A DNA stretch of 34,657 nt, taken from the NCBI GenBank assembly GCA_910585355.1, contig CAJUDN010000028.1, positions 1 through 34,657 of the forward strand, in the 5' to 3' direction. The position numbers and the translations under genes are program-made. The notes under the pieces were generated by a model. That model saw nothing but the letters and a program-made list of their open reading frames with translations. It searched no databases and was not told the origin of the DNA. The DNA comes from an uncultured Lachnospiraceae bacterium. GTDB lineage: Bacteria; Bacillota_A; Clostridia; Lachnospirales; Lachnospiraceae. Positions 1 to 8,426 of this stretch are shown here, one piece after another. Position 1 is the first letter of the stretch. Every line of letters begins with the position of its first letter.

Positions 1-118
1 CGTGGGAGATTTGGCCCAAATGAACGCGGCGTAGTGGGCTACGTTAAGTGAATTTAGGCCAAATATACCGCAAAGTGGAGCGTACAGATGACGGGAATGA
101 ATTTTCAGGCACACTCTA
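1..118. repeat. Right part of TA-flanked inverted-repeat element (MITE-like family A, copy 1)
   Basis: This is the right-hand portion of a short inverted-repeat element whose left end lies outside the window. The final stretch (70-118) matches the right end of the complete copy at 32583-32714 almost base for base: both carry GCAAAGTGGAGCGT, then a GGGAATGAATTTTC block, and end in a CACNCTCTA terminus. The interior holds its own hairpin, ATTTGGCC at 9-16 against GGCCAAAT at 57-64. No protein is encoded. Calling it a non-autonomous mobile element is inference from its ends and copy number. Confidence 0.6.
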
Positions 119-162
119 GCGCTGTCCTACGGAGTTTCGCCGGATATAATGCAGACAGGTCA

Positions 163-711
163 TTAATAATTCTCTGCATGAACCTCAAAATAACTCTGAG
201 GATGGTTGCAGGTGGGGCATATCTCCGGTGCTTTTGTACCAACCATAATATGTCCGCAGTTACGGCATTCCCATACCTTTACTTCACTCTTTTTAAAAAC
301 GGATGCTGTCTCCACATTCTTTAACAGCGCACGATATCTCTCCTCGTGATGCTGTTCAATTTCAGCGACCAGACGGAATTTTTCTGCCAGCTCTGGGAAT
401 CCCTCTGCATCCGCGGTCTTCGCAAAGCCATCGTACATATCCGTCCACTCGTAGTTTTCCCCTGCGGCAGCGGCTTCCAGATTTTCCGCCGTATTTCCAA
501 TCCCCTTCAGTTCTTTAAACCACATTTTCGCATGCTCTTTTTCATTCTCCGCAGTCTTTAAAAACAGGGCGGAAATCTGCTCATAGCCTTCCTTCTTTGC
601 AACAGATGCAAAGTATGTATATTTATTTCTTGCCTCTGACTCTCCAGAGAAAGCGATCTGCAAATTTTTCTCTGTCTGTGTTCCTGCATACATGTTTTTC
701 TCGGTTTTCAT
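163..711 (-). CDS. Rubrerythrin
   Basis: This is a non-heme diiron protein that reduces hydrogen peroxide in the cytoplasm of anaerobes, with electrons from NADH through rubredoxin-type partners. The 182-residue protein has the family layout. A four-helix ferritin-like diiron domain fills residues 10-135, with ligand candidates Glu24, the E57-x-x-H60 motif and the E119-x-x-H122 motif. A C-terminal rubredoxin-like FeS4 domain follows, with Cys149/Cys152 and Cys165/Cys168 in CRNC and CPTC. The ATG at 711 follows an AGAAAGGAAAG ribosome site; an in-frame Met at residue 7 is also possible. It is monocistronic and downstream of the minus-strand transport operon, separated from it by a strong stem-loop. 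It is probably a peroxide-defence gene unrelated to the sugar genes. Confidence 0.95.
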   Translation of the reverse strand: MKTEKNMYAGTQTEKNLQIAFSGESEARNKYTYFASVAKKEGYEQISALFLKTAENEKEHAKMWFKELKGIGNTAENLEAAAAGENYEWTDMYDGFAKTADAEGFPELAEKFRLVAEIEQHHEERYRALLKNVETASVFKKSEVKVWECRNCGHIMVGTKAPEICPTCNHPQSYFEVHAENY

Positions 712-923
712 CTTAACTTTCCTTTCTTCTAAAAATATATTTGTTTTTGCACCCAGGTCGGATATGGTAAACCTCTAAATCGTAAAACAAAAAATCCATC
801 TCCCATCTGTTCCCAAAGCGGTTCCGTTAAATTCCTGAATTCTGTATCAGCCGGCTTTTTGCAGTATTGGCATACCAGACGATCATGTTTTACTGCCCGG
901 TCATATGGGTTTGATGCGATGAC

Positions 924-952
924 AAGGTCCGCGGCAGGAAACCGCGGACCTT
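924..952 (-). terminator. Stem-loop at the 3' end of the Opp-type/YhcH operon
   Basis: A perfect 11-bp stem (AAGGTCCGCGG, 924-934, against 942-952) with a 7-base loop lies 8 bases beyond the yhcH stop codon. No long U-run follows on the minus strand, so it may act mainly as a 3' mRNA stabiliser or a weak terminator. Confidence 0.6.
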
Positions 953-960
953 CTAAAAGC

Positions 961-1410
961 TTATGCCCTCACTTTAAAAACAGCCTTCTTAACATCAGAA
1001 GCGCCATGGAGCTGTACCTTTACCATATGGACATCTTCCGGGAATACCACAAGGATATCACCCGGGCGCATGGTAACCCAGCTGTCTACCGGTCCATCAT
1101 AGGGAATAAAGTCGCCGACCTCATCGTAGGCTCCTGCTTTCAGAGAAGACGCATTGGTCACGCCAATCTTTTCTTCTCCATCCAGTAACACATGAATATC
1201 GGCATAATATTTATGGCCCTCCCATGCCGCCTCATTTTCCGGCATTGTGGTATAGTCAAAGCGGTTTATGTAAACTCGATCACCGTCCACATCATTCCGG
1301 CCCATCTGGAGCTTCGTAAGATCAGCGCCGGTCAGATAATCAATCGCGGTATCCATAGGACCACTGATCCCCTTATAACGGTTAAGCTGTGCAAGTTTTG
1401 TATAAATCAT
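961..1410 (-). CDS. yhcH: YhcH/YjgK/YiaL family protein (NanQ-like sialic acid anomerase candidate)
   Basis: This 149-residue protein is a single-domain cupin-like member of the YhcH/YjgK/YiaL family. The E. coli member YhcH (NanQ) belongs to the nan operon and is reported to speed interconversion of Neu5Ac anomers. Family hallmarks seen here are the N-terminal MIYTKLAQLNRYKGI, the central H-x-x-x-x-D-I-H segment near residue 66 followed by GEEKIG, and the C-terminal FPEDVHMVK and KKAVFKV stretches with a probable metal-binding His. An AGGAGG site sits 9 bases before the ATG. It is the last gene of the minus-strand Opp-type transporter operon, 43 bp after the second ATPase. That placement is the main reason to suspect the transporter carries sialic acid rather than peptides. 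A diverged paralogue lies at 14745-15188. Confidence 0.9.
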   Translation of the reverse strand: MIYTKLAQLNRYKGISGPMDTAIDYLTGADLTKLQMGRNDVDGDRVYINRFDYTTMPENEAAWEGHKYYADIHVLLDGEEKIGVTNASSLKAGAYDEVGDFIPYDGPVDSWVTMRPGDILVVFPEDVHMVKVQLHGASDVKKAVFKVRA

Positions 1411-1453
1411 GACAAAAACCTCCTGTCAAATCCTGCCTTTACTTTTTCGCTTC

Positions 1454-2503
1454 CTATGCCGTTTGTCCTGTTTGCGCCGCCTGGGCCTCCTGCACCTTCT
1501 TCTGCTGCTCCGCATATAAGTGACAGGCTACCATATGGCCGTTTTCCGTATTCTGGACCGCCAGAGCCGGATCCTGCTGTTTACAGATTTCCATACAGTG
1601 CGGACAGCGGTTGTGGAATGCACAACCGGATGGTTTATGGATAGGGCTTGGAACCTCGCCCTCCAATACCTGACGCTTCTTGGTATTGTGGATATCCGGA
1701 ACCGGAATTGCCGATAACAAAGCCCTTGTATACGGATGAAGGGGTTCATCATACAGAGCACGGGAATCGGCAACCTCCACGATTTTTCCAAGGTACATAA
1801 CAACAATACGGTCAGACATATATTGTACCACGCTTAAGTCGTGGGCAATGAACAGATAAGTAAGGTTTAAATCTTTCTGGATATCCTTCATCAAATTTAA
1901 AACCTGAGCCTGAATGGACACGTCCAAAGCAGATACGGGCTCGTCGCAGATTAACACCTCCGGCATAACCTCCAGGGCTCTTGCGATGCAGAGACGCTGA
2001 CGCTGACCGCCGGAAAACTCATGGGGATAACGCATCAGATAATCCGGCTGAATGTTTACCATTTTAAGAACTTCCTGCATCCGCGATTCGCGTTCGCTCT
2101 GGTCATGCATGCCATGAACCTTTAGCGGTTCCTCAAAAGATGTATAAATTTTCTTCTGTGGATTCAGTGCAGAATAGGGATCCTGGAATACCATCTGTAC
2201 TTTTTTGCGGAAATCAAACATTTCCTGCTTGTTAAACTTGGTAATGTCACGAAACTTTCCGTCATAATTAAAAAGCACCTGGCCGCCTGTGGCTCTCTCA
2301 AGCATCATCACGGTTTTTCCGAATGTGGACTTTCCACACCCGGACTCACCTACAATGCCAAGGGTTTCCCCTTTATAAACATCAAGGCTTACGTCGTCCA
2401 CAGCCTTTACATGGCCGACCACTTTTTTAAATGCACCTTTGGTAATGGGAAACCAGGTACGCAGATTCTGTATTTTAAAGATGATCTCTTTATTCTCATT
2501 CAT
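1454..2503 (-). CDS. Opp/Dpp-type ABC transporter ATP-binding protein (OppF/DppF-like)
   Basis: This is one of the two cytoplasmic ATPases that power a peptide/nickel/opine-type (PepT family) ABC importer. In the 349 residues the Walker A motif GESGCGKST is at 52-60, the Q-loop is in VFQDPYSALNP near 105-115, the signature FSGGQRQR is at 163-170, Walker B VLICDE is at 183-188 and the switch His is at 221. The C-terminal oligopeptide-transporter extension carries a Cys cluster (GCAFHNRCPHCMEIC) that is conserved in the family. The stop codon of the upstream ATPase gene is one base before this ATG, and the GGAGGTG ribosome site lies inside that upstream gene, so translation is probably coupled. 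The true cargo cannot be read from the ATPase. Context with yhcH suggests a SatABCD-like sialic acid importer. Confidence 0.93.
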   Translation of the reverse strand: MNENKEIIFKIQNLRTWFPITKGAFKKVVGHVKAVDDVSLDVYKGETLGIVGESGCGKSTFGKTVMMLERATGGQVLFNYDGKFRDITKFNKQEMFDFRKKVQMVFQDPYSALNPQKKIYTSFEEPLKVHGMHDQSERESRMQEVLKMVNIQPDYLMRYPHEFSGGQRQRLCIARALEVMPEVLICDEPVSALDVSIQAQVLNLMKDIQKDLNLTYLFIAHDLSVVQYMSDRIVVMYLGKIVEVADSRALYDEPLHPYTRALLSAIPVPDIHNTKKRQVLEGEVPSPIHKPSGCAFHNRCPHCMEICKQQDPALAVQNTENGHMVACHLYAEQQKKVQEAQAAQTGQTA

Positions 2504-2504
2504 A

Positions 2505-3572
2505 TTACTTCACCTCCGCAGCTGCTGGTTCGCCTTCGGCAAGGGGGAAGCTGCTGTATTTTAAGCAGCGTACCCGATGACCGGGTGACAATTCAAACAT
2601 TGGAATATCATTGGCGCGGCACTTATCTTCGGCAAATGGACAGCGGTCGGCAAATTCGCAGCCCCCCTTAAGATCAGCTGGATTCGGCGTGGCCCCGGGA
2701 ATCGTCTCAAGCTTTTGTCCGTCAGCCAGACCAAGAACCGGAACGCTGCGTAAAAGCGCCTGGGTATAGGGATGACTGGTATGGTCAAATACATCTTCCA
2801 GAGAACCAAACTCAACCACACGCCCCATATACATAACGCATACTTCATCCGCCATTTCAGCCACAAGGCCCATGTTATGTGTGATAAGAATAATGCTCTT
2901 TCCATCCTTCACCTGCATATCCTTTAAAAGCTCCATGATCTGGGCCTGAATTGTTACATCCAGAGCCGTTGTAGGCTCATCACAGATAATCAGCTCCGGA
3001 TTGCAGATCATCGCGATTGCGATGACCACACGCTGTTTCATGCCTCCCGAAAACTGGTGAGGATAGCAGTCAATACGCTCTTCCGGATCCGGAATACCAA
3101 GCTTTCTGAACATTTCCAGAACTTTTTCCCTTGCCTGGGCTTTCGTCATGCCCTTGTTGTGCTGCAAAAGGCCCTCTGCAACCTGATCGCCCACTTTATA
3201 AACGGGATTTAAGCTGGACATGGGATCCTGAAATACCATAGACATTTCCGGTCCGCGAAGCGCTCTCATTTCCGGTCCATGAGGCTTATCTATCTTTTCA
3301 ATATGATATTCTGTCACTTTCCCGTCACGAAGCGCATTGTACTGGATGCTGTCCGCCTTAATAATGGCGTTACGCCCCAGAAAACGCATGATGGAATTCA
3401 TGGTCACGCTCTTGCCGCATCCGGACTCGCCTACCACTGCAAGAGCCTTACCGCGTTTTAACTGAAAGGAAACATTTTTTACAATGCGGATTTTTTTCTG
3501 ATCTGAAACAAAAGTGGTATTCAGGTTCTCTACATTCAAAATAATTTCTTTACTGTCAAAGTTCTTACCCAT
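2505..3572 (-). CDS. Opp/Dpp-type ABC transporter ATP-binding protein (OppD/DppD-like)
   Basis: This is the partner ATPase of the same PepT-type importer, 355 residues long. Walker A GESGCGKS is at 48-55, the Q-loop segment is in VFQDPMSSLNP near 113-123, the signature FSGGMKQR is at 174-181 and Walker B LIICDE is at 194-199. The C-terminal extension has the Cys pattern GCEFADRCPFAEDKC seen in oligopeptide ATPases. FSGGMKQR in place of FSGGQRQR is typical of the OppD/DppD branch and separates it from its neighbour. It lies 14 bp downstream of the second permease gene and 1 bp upstream of the OppF-like gene, which fixes it as an internal operon gene. Confidence 0.93.
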   Translation of the reverse strand: MGKNFDSKEIILNVENLNTTFVSDQKKIRIVKNVSFQLKRGKALAVVGESGCGKSVTMNSIMRFLGRNAIIKADSIQYNALRDGKVTEYHIEKIDKPHGPEMRALRGPEMSMVFQDPMSSLNPVYKVGDQVAEGLLQHNKGMTKAQAREKVLEMFRKLGIPDPEERIDCYPHQFSGGMKQRVVIAIAMICNPELIICDEPTTALDVTIQAQIMELLKDMQVKDGKSIILITHNMGLVAEMADEVCVMYMGRVVEFGSLEDVFDHTSHPYTQALLRSVPVLGLADGQKLETIPGATPNPADLKGGCEFADRCPFAEDKCRANDIPMFELSPGHRVRCLKYSSFPLAEGEPAAAEVK

Positions 3573-3586
3573 TTATCTGTCCCCCT

Positions 3587-4480
3587 TTACTGCTGTTTGG
3601 CATCCAGCACGTCGCGAAGACCATCACCGAAGAAGTTAATGGCCAAAACAAACAAGCTGATAGCCGCGCCCGGGAATACCCAGATCCACCACTGATTCTG
3701 TACAACCTGAATACTTTTGGCGGCGTTTAAGATATTGCCCCAGGTAGGAGTGGAATCTGCCACGCCTAGTCCGATAAAGCTTAAAGAAGCTTCCTGAAGG
3801 ATGAAGTATGCAACATTGGTTGTGGTAGAAACAATAATGGGTGTCATAACATTGGGGAGAATCTGCTTGAACATAACGTTGGACTTGGACATTCCAAATG
3901 CCTCGCAGACCTTTACGTACGTTTCGCCCTTTAAACTCATGAATTCATTTCGTACCATACGGAATGTGGTCATCCACCCGGTGATTACGAATACGAAAAG
4001 CATATTTCCCATGCTGCGGGTCCCCAGGATTGCAACCAGCATCATAACCAGAACCAGCTGGGGAAATGCCTGGAACAATTCGGATACGCGGACGATGCAC
4101 ATGTCAACTTTGCCGCCGAAATAGCCGGAAACAGCACCGAGGACAGCGCCAAGGACGCTGGACATAACAGCACAGAAAACGCCGATGAAAATGGAATAGC
4201 AGCCGCCGAAAAGAACGCGGGCCAGCATATCACGGCCAATGGTATCTGTGCCAAACATGTGCTCTCCGTTGGGGGGAGTTTTCATGATCGTCGGGTTTGG
4301 AGTCCCGTAATCAATCCCAGTTGCCGCGGCAACGATGCATGCCACGGTGATGACCACAATGACAACCAGACCAAATACGGCCAGTTTATTTCTTAAAAAC
4401 TTACGAATATTCTTTTTCATCAAAGAGGACGCTGCACTCTTATTCTGTTCTTTGATGCTCATAGAGTTCGTATTACTCAC
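3587..4480 (-). CDS. Opp/Dpp-type ABC transporter permease (OppC/DppC-like)
   Basis: This is an integral membrane subunit of the PepT-type importer, 297 residues long. It has the OppC layout: a cytoplasmic N-terminal tail rich in Ser/Asn/Lys, a first membrane helix near residues 33-53 (LAVFGLVVIVVITVACIV), and a short external loop with HMFGTDTIGRDMLARVL, the diagnostic segment of OppC/DppC proteins. A cluster of further helices follows, with the EAA-type coupling loop CEAFGMSKSNVMFKQILPNV near residue 190. It sits 18 bp after the OppB-like gene and 14 bp before the OppD-like gene. The pore-forming pair with OppB determines the substrate path, but the sequence alone does not reveal the substrate. 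Confidence 0.93.
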   Translation of the reverse strand: MSNTNSMSIKEQNKSAASSLMKKNIRKFLRNKLAVFGLVVIVVITVACIVAAATGIDYGTPNPTIMKTPPNGEHMFGTDTIGRDMLARVLFGGCYSIFIGVFCAVMSSVLGAVLGAVSGYFGGKVDMCIVRVSELFQAFPQLVLVMMLVAILGTRSMGNMLFVFVITGWMTTFRMVRNEFMSLKGETYVKVCEAFGMSKSNVMFKQILPNVMTPIIVSTTTNVAYFILQEASLSFIGLGVADSTPTWGNILNAAKSIQVVQNQWWIWVFPGAAISLFVLAINFFGDGLRDVLDAKQQ

Positions 4481-4498
4481 AGCAATTTCCTCCTTTCC

Positions 4499-5458
4499 TT
4501 ATTCACCCAAACGGACACGCGGATCCAGTAAGGCATTCAGTACATCCACCATGAAGGAAGCAACCAGCATAACGGCAGCTATGATCAGAGTGATTACAAG
4601 TACCAGATTATAGTCCATGTTGGTGATGGCGTTTGTCATTGACGTGCCGATTCCCGGATAAGAAAACACGCTCTCGATAACCACCGAGCCGCCGATCAAG
4701 GCCGGAATACGAAACATTAAAATAACAAGAACCGGTTTCATTGCATTGCGGAAACCATGTTTTAAGTAAACTTTCCACTCCGGAATCCCCTTAGAGCGGG
4801 CCGTTTTAATATAATCGCTGTTCAGCACATCCAGCATAGTGTTTCGGGCATATCTCATAAGAACCGCGACCATACCGATTGTCAATGTTGTTACAGGGAG
4901 AAACAGATGCATAAACGCATCCACAAAGGCGTTTGTGGCATCGGGACTCACACGGTTTGCCGCCGGAAAAATCCCCATCTTAATAGAGAAAATCCAGATC
5001 ATCAAAATGCCTACTAAAAACTGCGGAACTGCCTGGCCAAGCACTGCCAGAACGCGTCCTATGTAGTCCACAATGCCATTTTGCCGGATCGCGCTTATAA
5101 TGCCGATTCCGATTCCAATAATAGAACTAAAAAGCATCGCATAGAGAGACAATTCTAACGTATAGGGAAGGCGGTCCGCGATGATTCCCGCGATGTCTTC
5201 GCCCTTGTTTGTAAGCCCCAGGTCACCTTTTAAAAGGTTGCCCAGCCAACGAAAATACTGCACAAGCAGCGGATCATTTAAACCCAGATCTTCACGGAGC
5301 TGTTCCACGATCTCAGGAGACTGGGACTGAACCTCCGGCGGAACCATAAAGGTCAGCGGGTCAATCCCGGTGGAACGCAGGCCCAGAAATACTACGAGAC
5401 TGATTACAACCAGCATCGGAATCATCATGGCCAGCTTTTTCAGGATGAATTTGAGCAT
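4499..5458 (-). CDS. Opp/Dpp-type ABC transporter permease (OppB/DppB-like)
   Basis: This is the other membrane subunit of the PepT-type importer, 319 residues with about six membrane helices. The N-terminal helix (residues 1-28, FILKKLAMMIPMLVVISLVV) and the following periplasmic region with DPLLVQYFRWLGNLLKGDLG are characteristic of OppB/DppB proteins. The cytoplasmic coupling loop is RSKGIPEWKVYLKHGFRNA near residue 220. It is the first gene after a 224-bp gap that follows the binding-protein gene and holds a strong stem-loop. That arrangement usually gives more binding protein than permease. Confidence 0.93.
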   Translation of the reverse strand: MLKFILKKLAMMIPMLVVISLVVFLGLRSTGIDPLTFMVPPEVQSQSPEIVEQLREDLGLNDPLLVQYFRWLGNLLKGDLGLTNKGEDIAGIIADRLPYTLELSLYAMLFSSIIGIGIGIISAIRQNGIVDYIGRVLAVLGQAVPQFLVGILMIWIFSIKMGIFPAANRVSPDATNAFVDAFMHLFLPVTTLTIGMVAVLMRYARNTMLDVLNSDYIKTARSKGIPEWKVYLKHGFRNAMKPVLVILMFRIPALIGGSVVIESVFSYPGIGTSMTNAITNMDYNLVLVITLIIAAVMLVASFMVDVLNALLDPRVRLGE

Positions 5459-5554
5459 ATCATCACTCCTTCAATAAATTACAGGATGTCGGGGGCAAAA
5501 GATATTTTGACCCTGGTATCATACAGTTAATTTTTGCCATATACCCATATACCA

Positions 5555-5594
5555 GAAGGGAGAGACGCAGGGTTAGGCTCTCGTCTCTCCCTTC
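5555..5594 (-). promoter_or_regulatory. Intercistronic stem-loop between the binding-protein and permease genes
   Basis: A perfect 13-bp stem (GAAGGGAGAGACG at 5555-5567 against CGTCTCTCCCTTC at 5582-5594) with a 14-base loop lies between the Opp-type binding-protein stop (5682) and the permease start (5458). There is no U-run directly downstream on the minus strand, so it is more likely an mRNA processing or stability element than a full terminator. Confidence 0.65.
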
Positions 5595-5681
5595 TTACTC
5601 ACCTGCCTTCACTTACAGGCGGTTTTTAAGGACTCAGAGAATTCTAAAAGTTCGTTTGCACAGGCAATTTTCGATAAATTC

Positions 5682-7334
5682 CTACTTGATTTCCCAGTTC
5701 GCATAATCAATATCGCATGTGTACAACGGGTTACAGAATTCAACACCAGACGGAACGGAAACATTATTGCTGACAAATACATAGTTACCAACAGTAAATA
5801 CCGGAACCTTATAAACCTTTTCCTGTTCAAGAGCCTGAAGCTTCTTTAATGCTTCGTTCTTGGCCTCCTGTGTTGTAGATGCGGAAAGTTCTGCAATAGC
5901 CTCGTCAAATGCGGTGTCGCCGCCAAATACATTTCCGAACAGAGCATCTGTGCTCATATATTCAGAATACCACTCTTCCATGGAGAAGGAGCTCTTACCC
6001 TTGAAGCCCATATCATATTCACGTGTTGTGAACAGATCCGTGGTACCGTCGTTGGAAAGAGTAGCCTCTACCTTAAGGCCAAGCTGCTCCAGATAGTAAA
6101 CCACCATGTTGATCAGGTCAATGGAAGTCTGGTCGTTATTGTAGTAGCAAATACGAAGCGGACGGGTCATGTCATAACCAGAAGCAGCAATTGCAGCCTT
6201 GGCAGCATCTGCATCATATGTATACTCAAATCCGTTATATGCTTCATTTGCATTGGGAACGCCGCTGTTCAATACCATTGCAGACGGATAAAGAGCGGCC
6301 AGAGTTGCGCGATCAATGGCCTGGATTAAGGCCTTACGAACTTCAATGTTCTGCATAGCCTCATTTTCTTTGCCGTCAACCCCCTTCATATTGAAAAGGA
6401 AGTATTTATAGAAAAGAACATCTACCGGAATAGACTGATAGCTTCCAAGAGATTCCATACCTTCTACAAGATCAGAAGCGTTGCCGTACAGGAAGTCCGC
6501 ACCGCCTGACTGCGCTGCCGTAAGGAAGTCAGTAACAAAGGAAACCGTAACTTTTTCGATTTTCGGAGCTGTTCCTTCATAGTTGGGGTTCAGCTTTAAT
6601 GTGAAATAGTTGCCAACATTGAGCTCATCCATCATGTAATAACTGGAAGTAACCGGATTCTTCCAGAAATCGGCAGCGTCGATGGTGGCAGCGTCGGCGC
6701 TTTCAAGACTGTGCTTCGGAAGAATGGAAAACTGTGCAAGGATATCCATCATGGAAGCATACGGAGAGTCCAGCTTCATTGTAATAACATTACCGTCCGC
6801 GCTCTTTTCGGTAATCTTGCCGAATGCGGCAGAATAAATAGAGTTCTTATTGGTTGCTGCCATAACAGCGTCAATGGACCATAAAACATCGTCAGCAGTA
6901 AGAGCCTCACCATCCGACCACTTTAATCCGTCCTTCATAGTGATTGTGTAGGTAAGACCGTCTTCACTGATCTCTACGCTTTCTGCCAGATCCGGAGATG
7001 TCTTTGTTAAAGAACTGTCTGCCAGCAGAAGACTGCGCCACATAAGATTTGTGGCCATATTATGGTTCAGCCATGGAGTCGGCACACGGTCGTCTTTCGT
7101 GGAACCATCGTTCGTGGAAAGAACCAGTTTGAGAGTCTTATCTCCTGTGGACTCCGCAGGAGCAACTGCCGCCGCTGCTGCGGTTGTATCCGCCGCCGCT
7201 TTCTGGGTTTCAACTGCTGCCTGTGTCGCCGCAGCCTGGGTTTCTGATGTTTTGCTGCCGCAGCCGGTAAGAGCTCCAGCCAGTACGGCAGCTGACATTA
7301 CTGCCGCCATTACGCGAGATACACTTTTTTTCAT
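5682..7334 (-). CDS. ABC transporter substrate-binding lipoprotein, family 5 (OppA/DppA/SatA-like)
   Basis: This is the extracellular binding protein of the adjacent PepT-type importer, anchored to the membrane by lipid. The start at 7334 is chosen because AAGGAGA precedes this ATG and a signal peptide begins there; an upstream in-frame start at 7379 adds 15 residues and is less likely. The signal peptide ends in a lipobox LTGC with the lipidated Cys at residue 25. A low-complexity Ala/Thr/Gln linker follows to about residue 62. The bacterial family 5 fold then has hallmarks such as LKWSDGEALTADDVLWSID and RKALIQAIDRATLAALYPS. The total of 550 residues is normal. It is the first gene of the operon, with a good promoter upstream. 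The H. ducreyi sialic acid binding protein SatA belongs to this family, so Neu5Ac is a reasonable candidate ligand; peptides remain possible. Confidence 0.92.
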   Translation of the reverse strand: MKKSVSRVMAAVMSAAVLAGALTGCGSKTSETQAAATQAAVETQKAAADTTAAAAAVAPAESTGDKTLKLVLSTNDGSTKDDRVPTPWLNHNMATNLMWRSLLLADSSLTKTSPDLAESVEISEDGLTYTITMKDGLKWSDGEALTADDVLWSIDAVMAATNKNSIYSAAFGKITEKSADGNVITMKLDSPYASMMDILAQFSILPKHSLESADAATIDAADFWKNPVTSSYYMMDELNVGNYFTLKLNPNYEGTAPKIEKVTVSFVTDFLTAAQSGGADFLYGNASDLVEGMESLGSYQSIPVDVLFYKYFLFNMKGVDGKENEAMQNIEVRKALIQAIDRATLAALYPSAMVLNSGVPNANEAYNGFEYTYDADAAKAAIAASGYDMTRPLRICYYNNDQTSIDLINMVVYYLEQLGLKVEATLSNDGTTDLFTTREYDMGFKGKSSFSMEEWYSEYMSTDALFGNVFGGDTAFDEAIAELSASTTQEAKNEALKKLQALEQEKVYKVPVFTVGNYVFVSNNVSVPSGVEFCNPLYTCDIDYANWEIK

Positions 7335-7396
7335 AAAAATTTCTCCTTTTCTTAATCTTCCAAAGCCTCCATAAAACAACTTTTGGAGCTTTTTTT

Positions 7397-7425
7397 ATTT
7401 TAGCACAAATAATTCTCATCGACAA
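7397..7425 (-). promoter_or_regulatory. Promoter of the Opp-type transporter operon
   Basis: On the minus strand TTGTCG (7420-7425) and TAAAAT (7397-7402) are separated by exactly 17 bp. They lie about 65 bp upstream of the binding-protein ATG and downstream of the terminator of the preceding operon. A second TTGACA lies further upstream in the same AT-rich region. Confidence 0.6.
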
Positions 7426-7481
7426 GCATATCTAACAATATTTTCTAAAAACTCTTTTAATCTTTGTCAAATTTTAACAAC

Positions 7482-7527
7482 AAAAAAAGACCTGATTTTA
7501 CATTTCCATGCAAAACCCGGTCTTTTT
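7482..7527 (-). terminator. Intrinsic terminator of the CUT1 sugar transporter operon
   Basis: On the minus strand AAAAAGACC (7519-7527) pairs with GGTCTTTTT (7484-7492), and inner TTTT/AAAA pairing extends the stem. The right arm runs into a T-tract of seven. It starts 8 bases after the stop codon of the second permease, so it separates this operon from the following Opp-type operon. Confidence 0.8.
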
Positions 7528-7535
7528 ATTTCCTC

Positions 7536-8414
7536 TTAGCCTTTTACAGCACCAAGCGTAATTCCCTTTGTAAAGTATTTTTGGAAAATAAGAAATACAA
7601 TGATAATCGGAACAGCAGCCAGGGCGGAACCTGCCATCAAGAGGCCATAATCTGTGGAGTTCTCCGCCTGCATGGTAGCAATACCAAGAGAAATCGTCAG
7701 CTTGGAATTTGAAGTAAGCATAATCAGCTGCATGAAATAGTCATTCCAGGAGTTGATGAACGTAAAGATCGCCAGCGCTCCAATACCAGGCTTGATCATC
7801 GGAACTACCACATCTACAAAGGTACGGACTTCTCCTGCGCCGTCAATACGGGCCGCCTCGATCATTTCTCCCGGTACGCCTTCACAGAACTGCTTTAAAA
7901 GAAATACTCCGAAAGGCCATCCTACAATCGGGATAATTGCCGCCCAAAGCGTATCATACAGTTTCAGAGCAGACATTTCACGAATCAGCGGAATCAGGAT
8001 AACCTGCTTTGGAAGAGCCATCGCACAAACAATTAAGGAAAACAGGATTCCACGTCCGATGAATCTCTTCTTGGCAAGGGCATATCCGGCCATCGCTGCC
8101 GTAATACAGGTAAGGATCATAGAGGTAACGGACATAAATACCGTATTGACCACCCAGCGGATTGCAGCCGGAATAGTCGGCCCTGTAATTCCAAAGAACT
8201 CGAACAGGGGAGCCGTTCTCTTGCTCATAAGAGTATCGTAGTTATCCATCACCCACTCGGAAGGCCACCACACCGGAGTAACGGACATGATGTCCATCTT
8301 TGTCTTAAAAGATCCGGTAATAATCCAGTACAGGGGGAAGGTAAACAGGATCGCAACAATCGTAATTAACACGAATGACACAATATCATAAACAGATCTC
8401 TTCTTTTCTGCCAT
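7536..8414 (-). CDS. Carbohydrate ABC transporter permease (CUT1, MalG/UgpE-like)
   Basis: This is a membrane subunit of a CUT1 sugar importer, 292 residues with six predicted membrane helices. The first is LITIVAILFTFPLYWIITGSF near residues 16-36, a typical MalG-type opening. The cytoplasmic EAA loop is EAARIDGAGEVRTFVDVVVPMIKPG near residue 190. This loop contacts the ATPase, and the operon encodes no ATPase. The likely partner is the MsmK-type ATPase at 26393-27580. It follows the first permease gene by 12 bp and is the last gene before the terminator. Sialic acid (SAT3-type), anhydro-sialic acid or another amino-sugar oligomer are candidate cargoes from context only. Confidence 0.93.
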   Translation of the reverse strand: MAEKKRSVYDIVSFVLITIVAILFTFPLYWIITGSFKTKMDIMSVTPVWWPSEWVMDNYDTLMSKRTAPLFEFFGITGPTIPAAIRWVVNTVFMSVTSMILTCITAAMAGYALAKKRFIGRGILFSLIVCAMALPKQVILIPLIREMSALKLYDTLWAAIIPIVGWPFGVFLLKQFCEGVPGEMIEAARIDGAGEVRTFVDVVVPMIKPGIGALAIFTFINSWNDYFMQLIMLTSNSKLTISLGIATMQAENSTDYGLLMAGSALAAVPIIIVFLIFQKYFTKGITLGAVKG

Positions 8415-8426
8415 ATCTGCCCCTCC

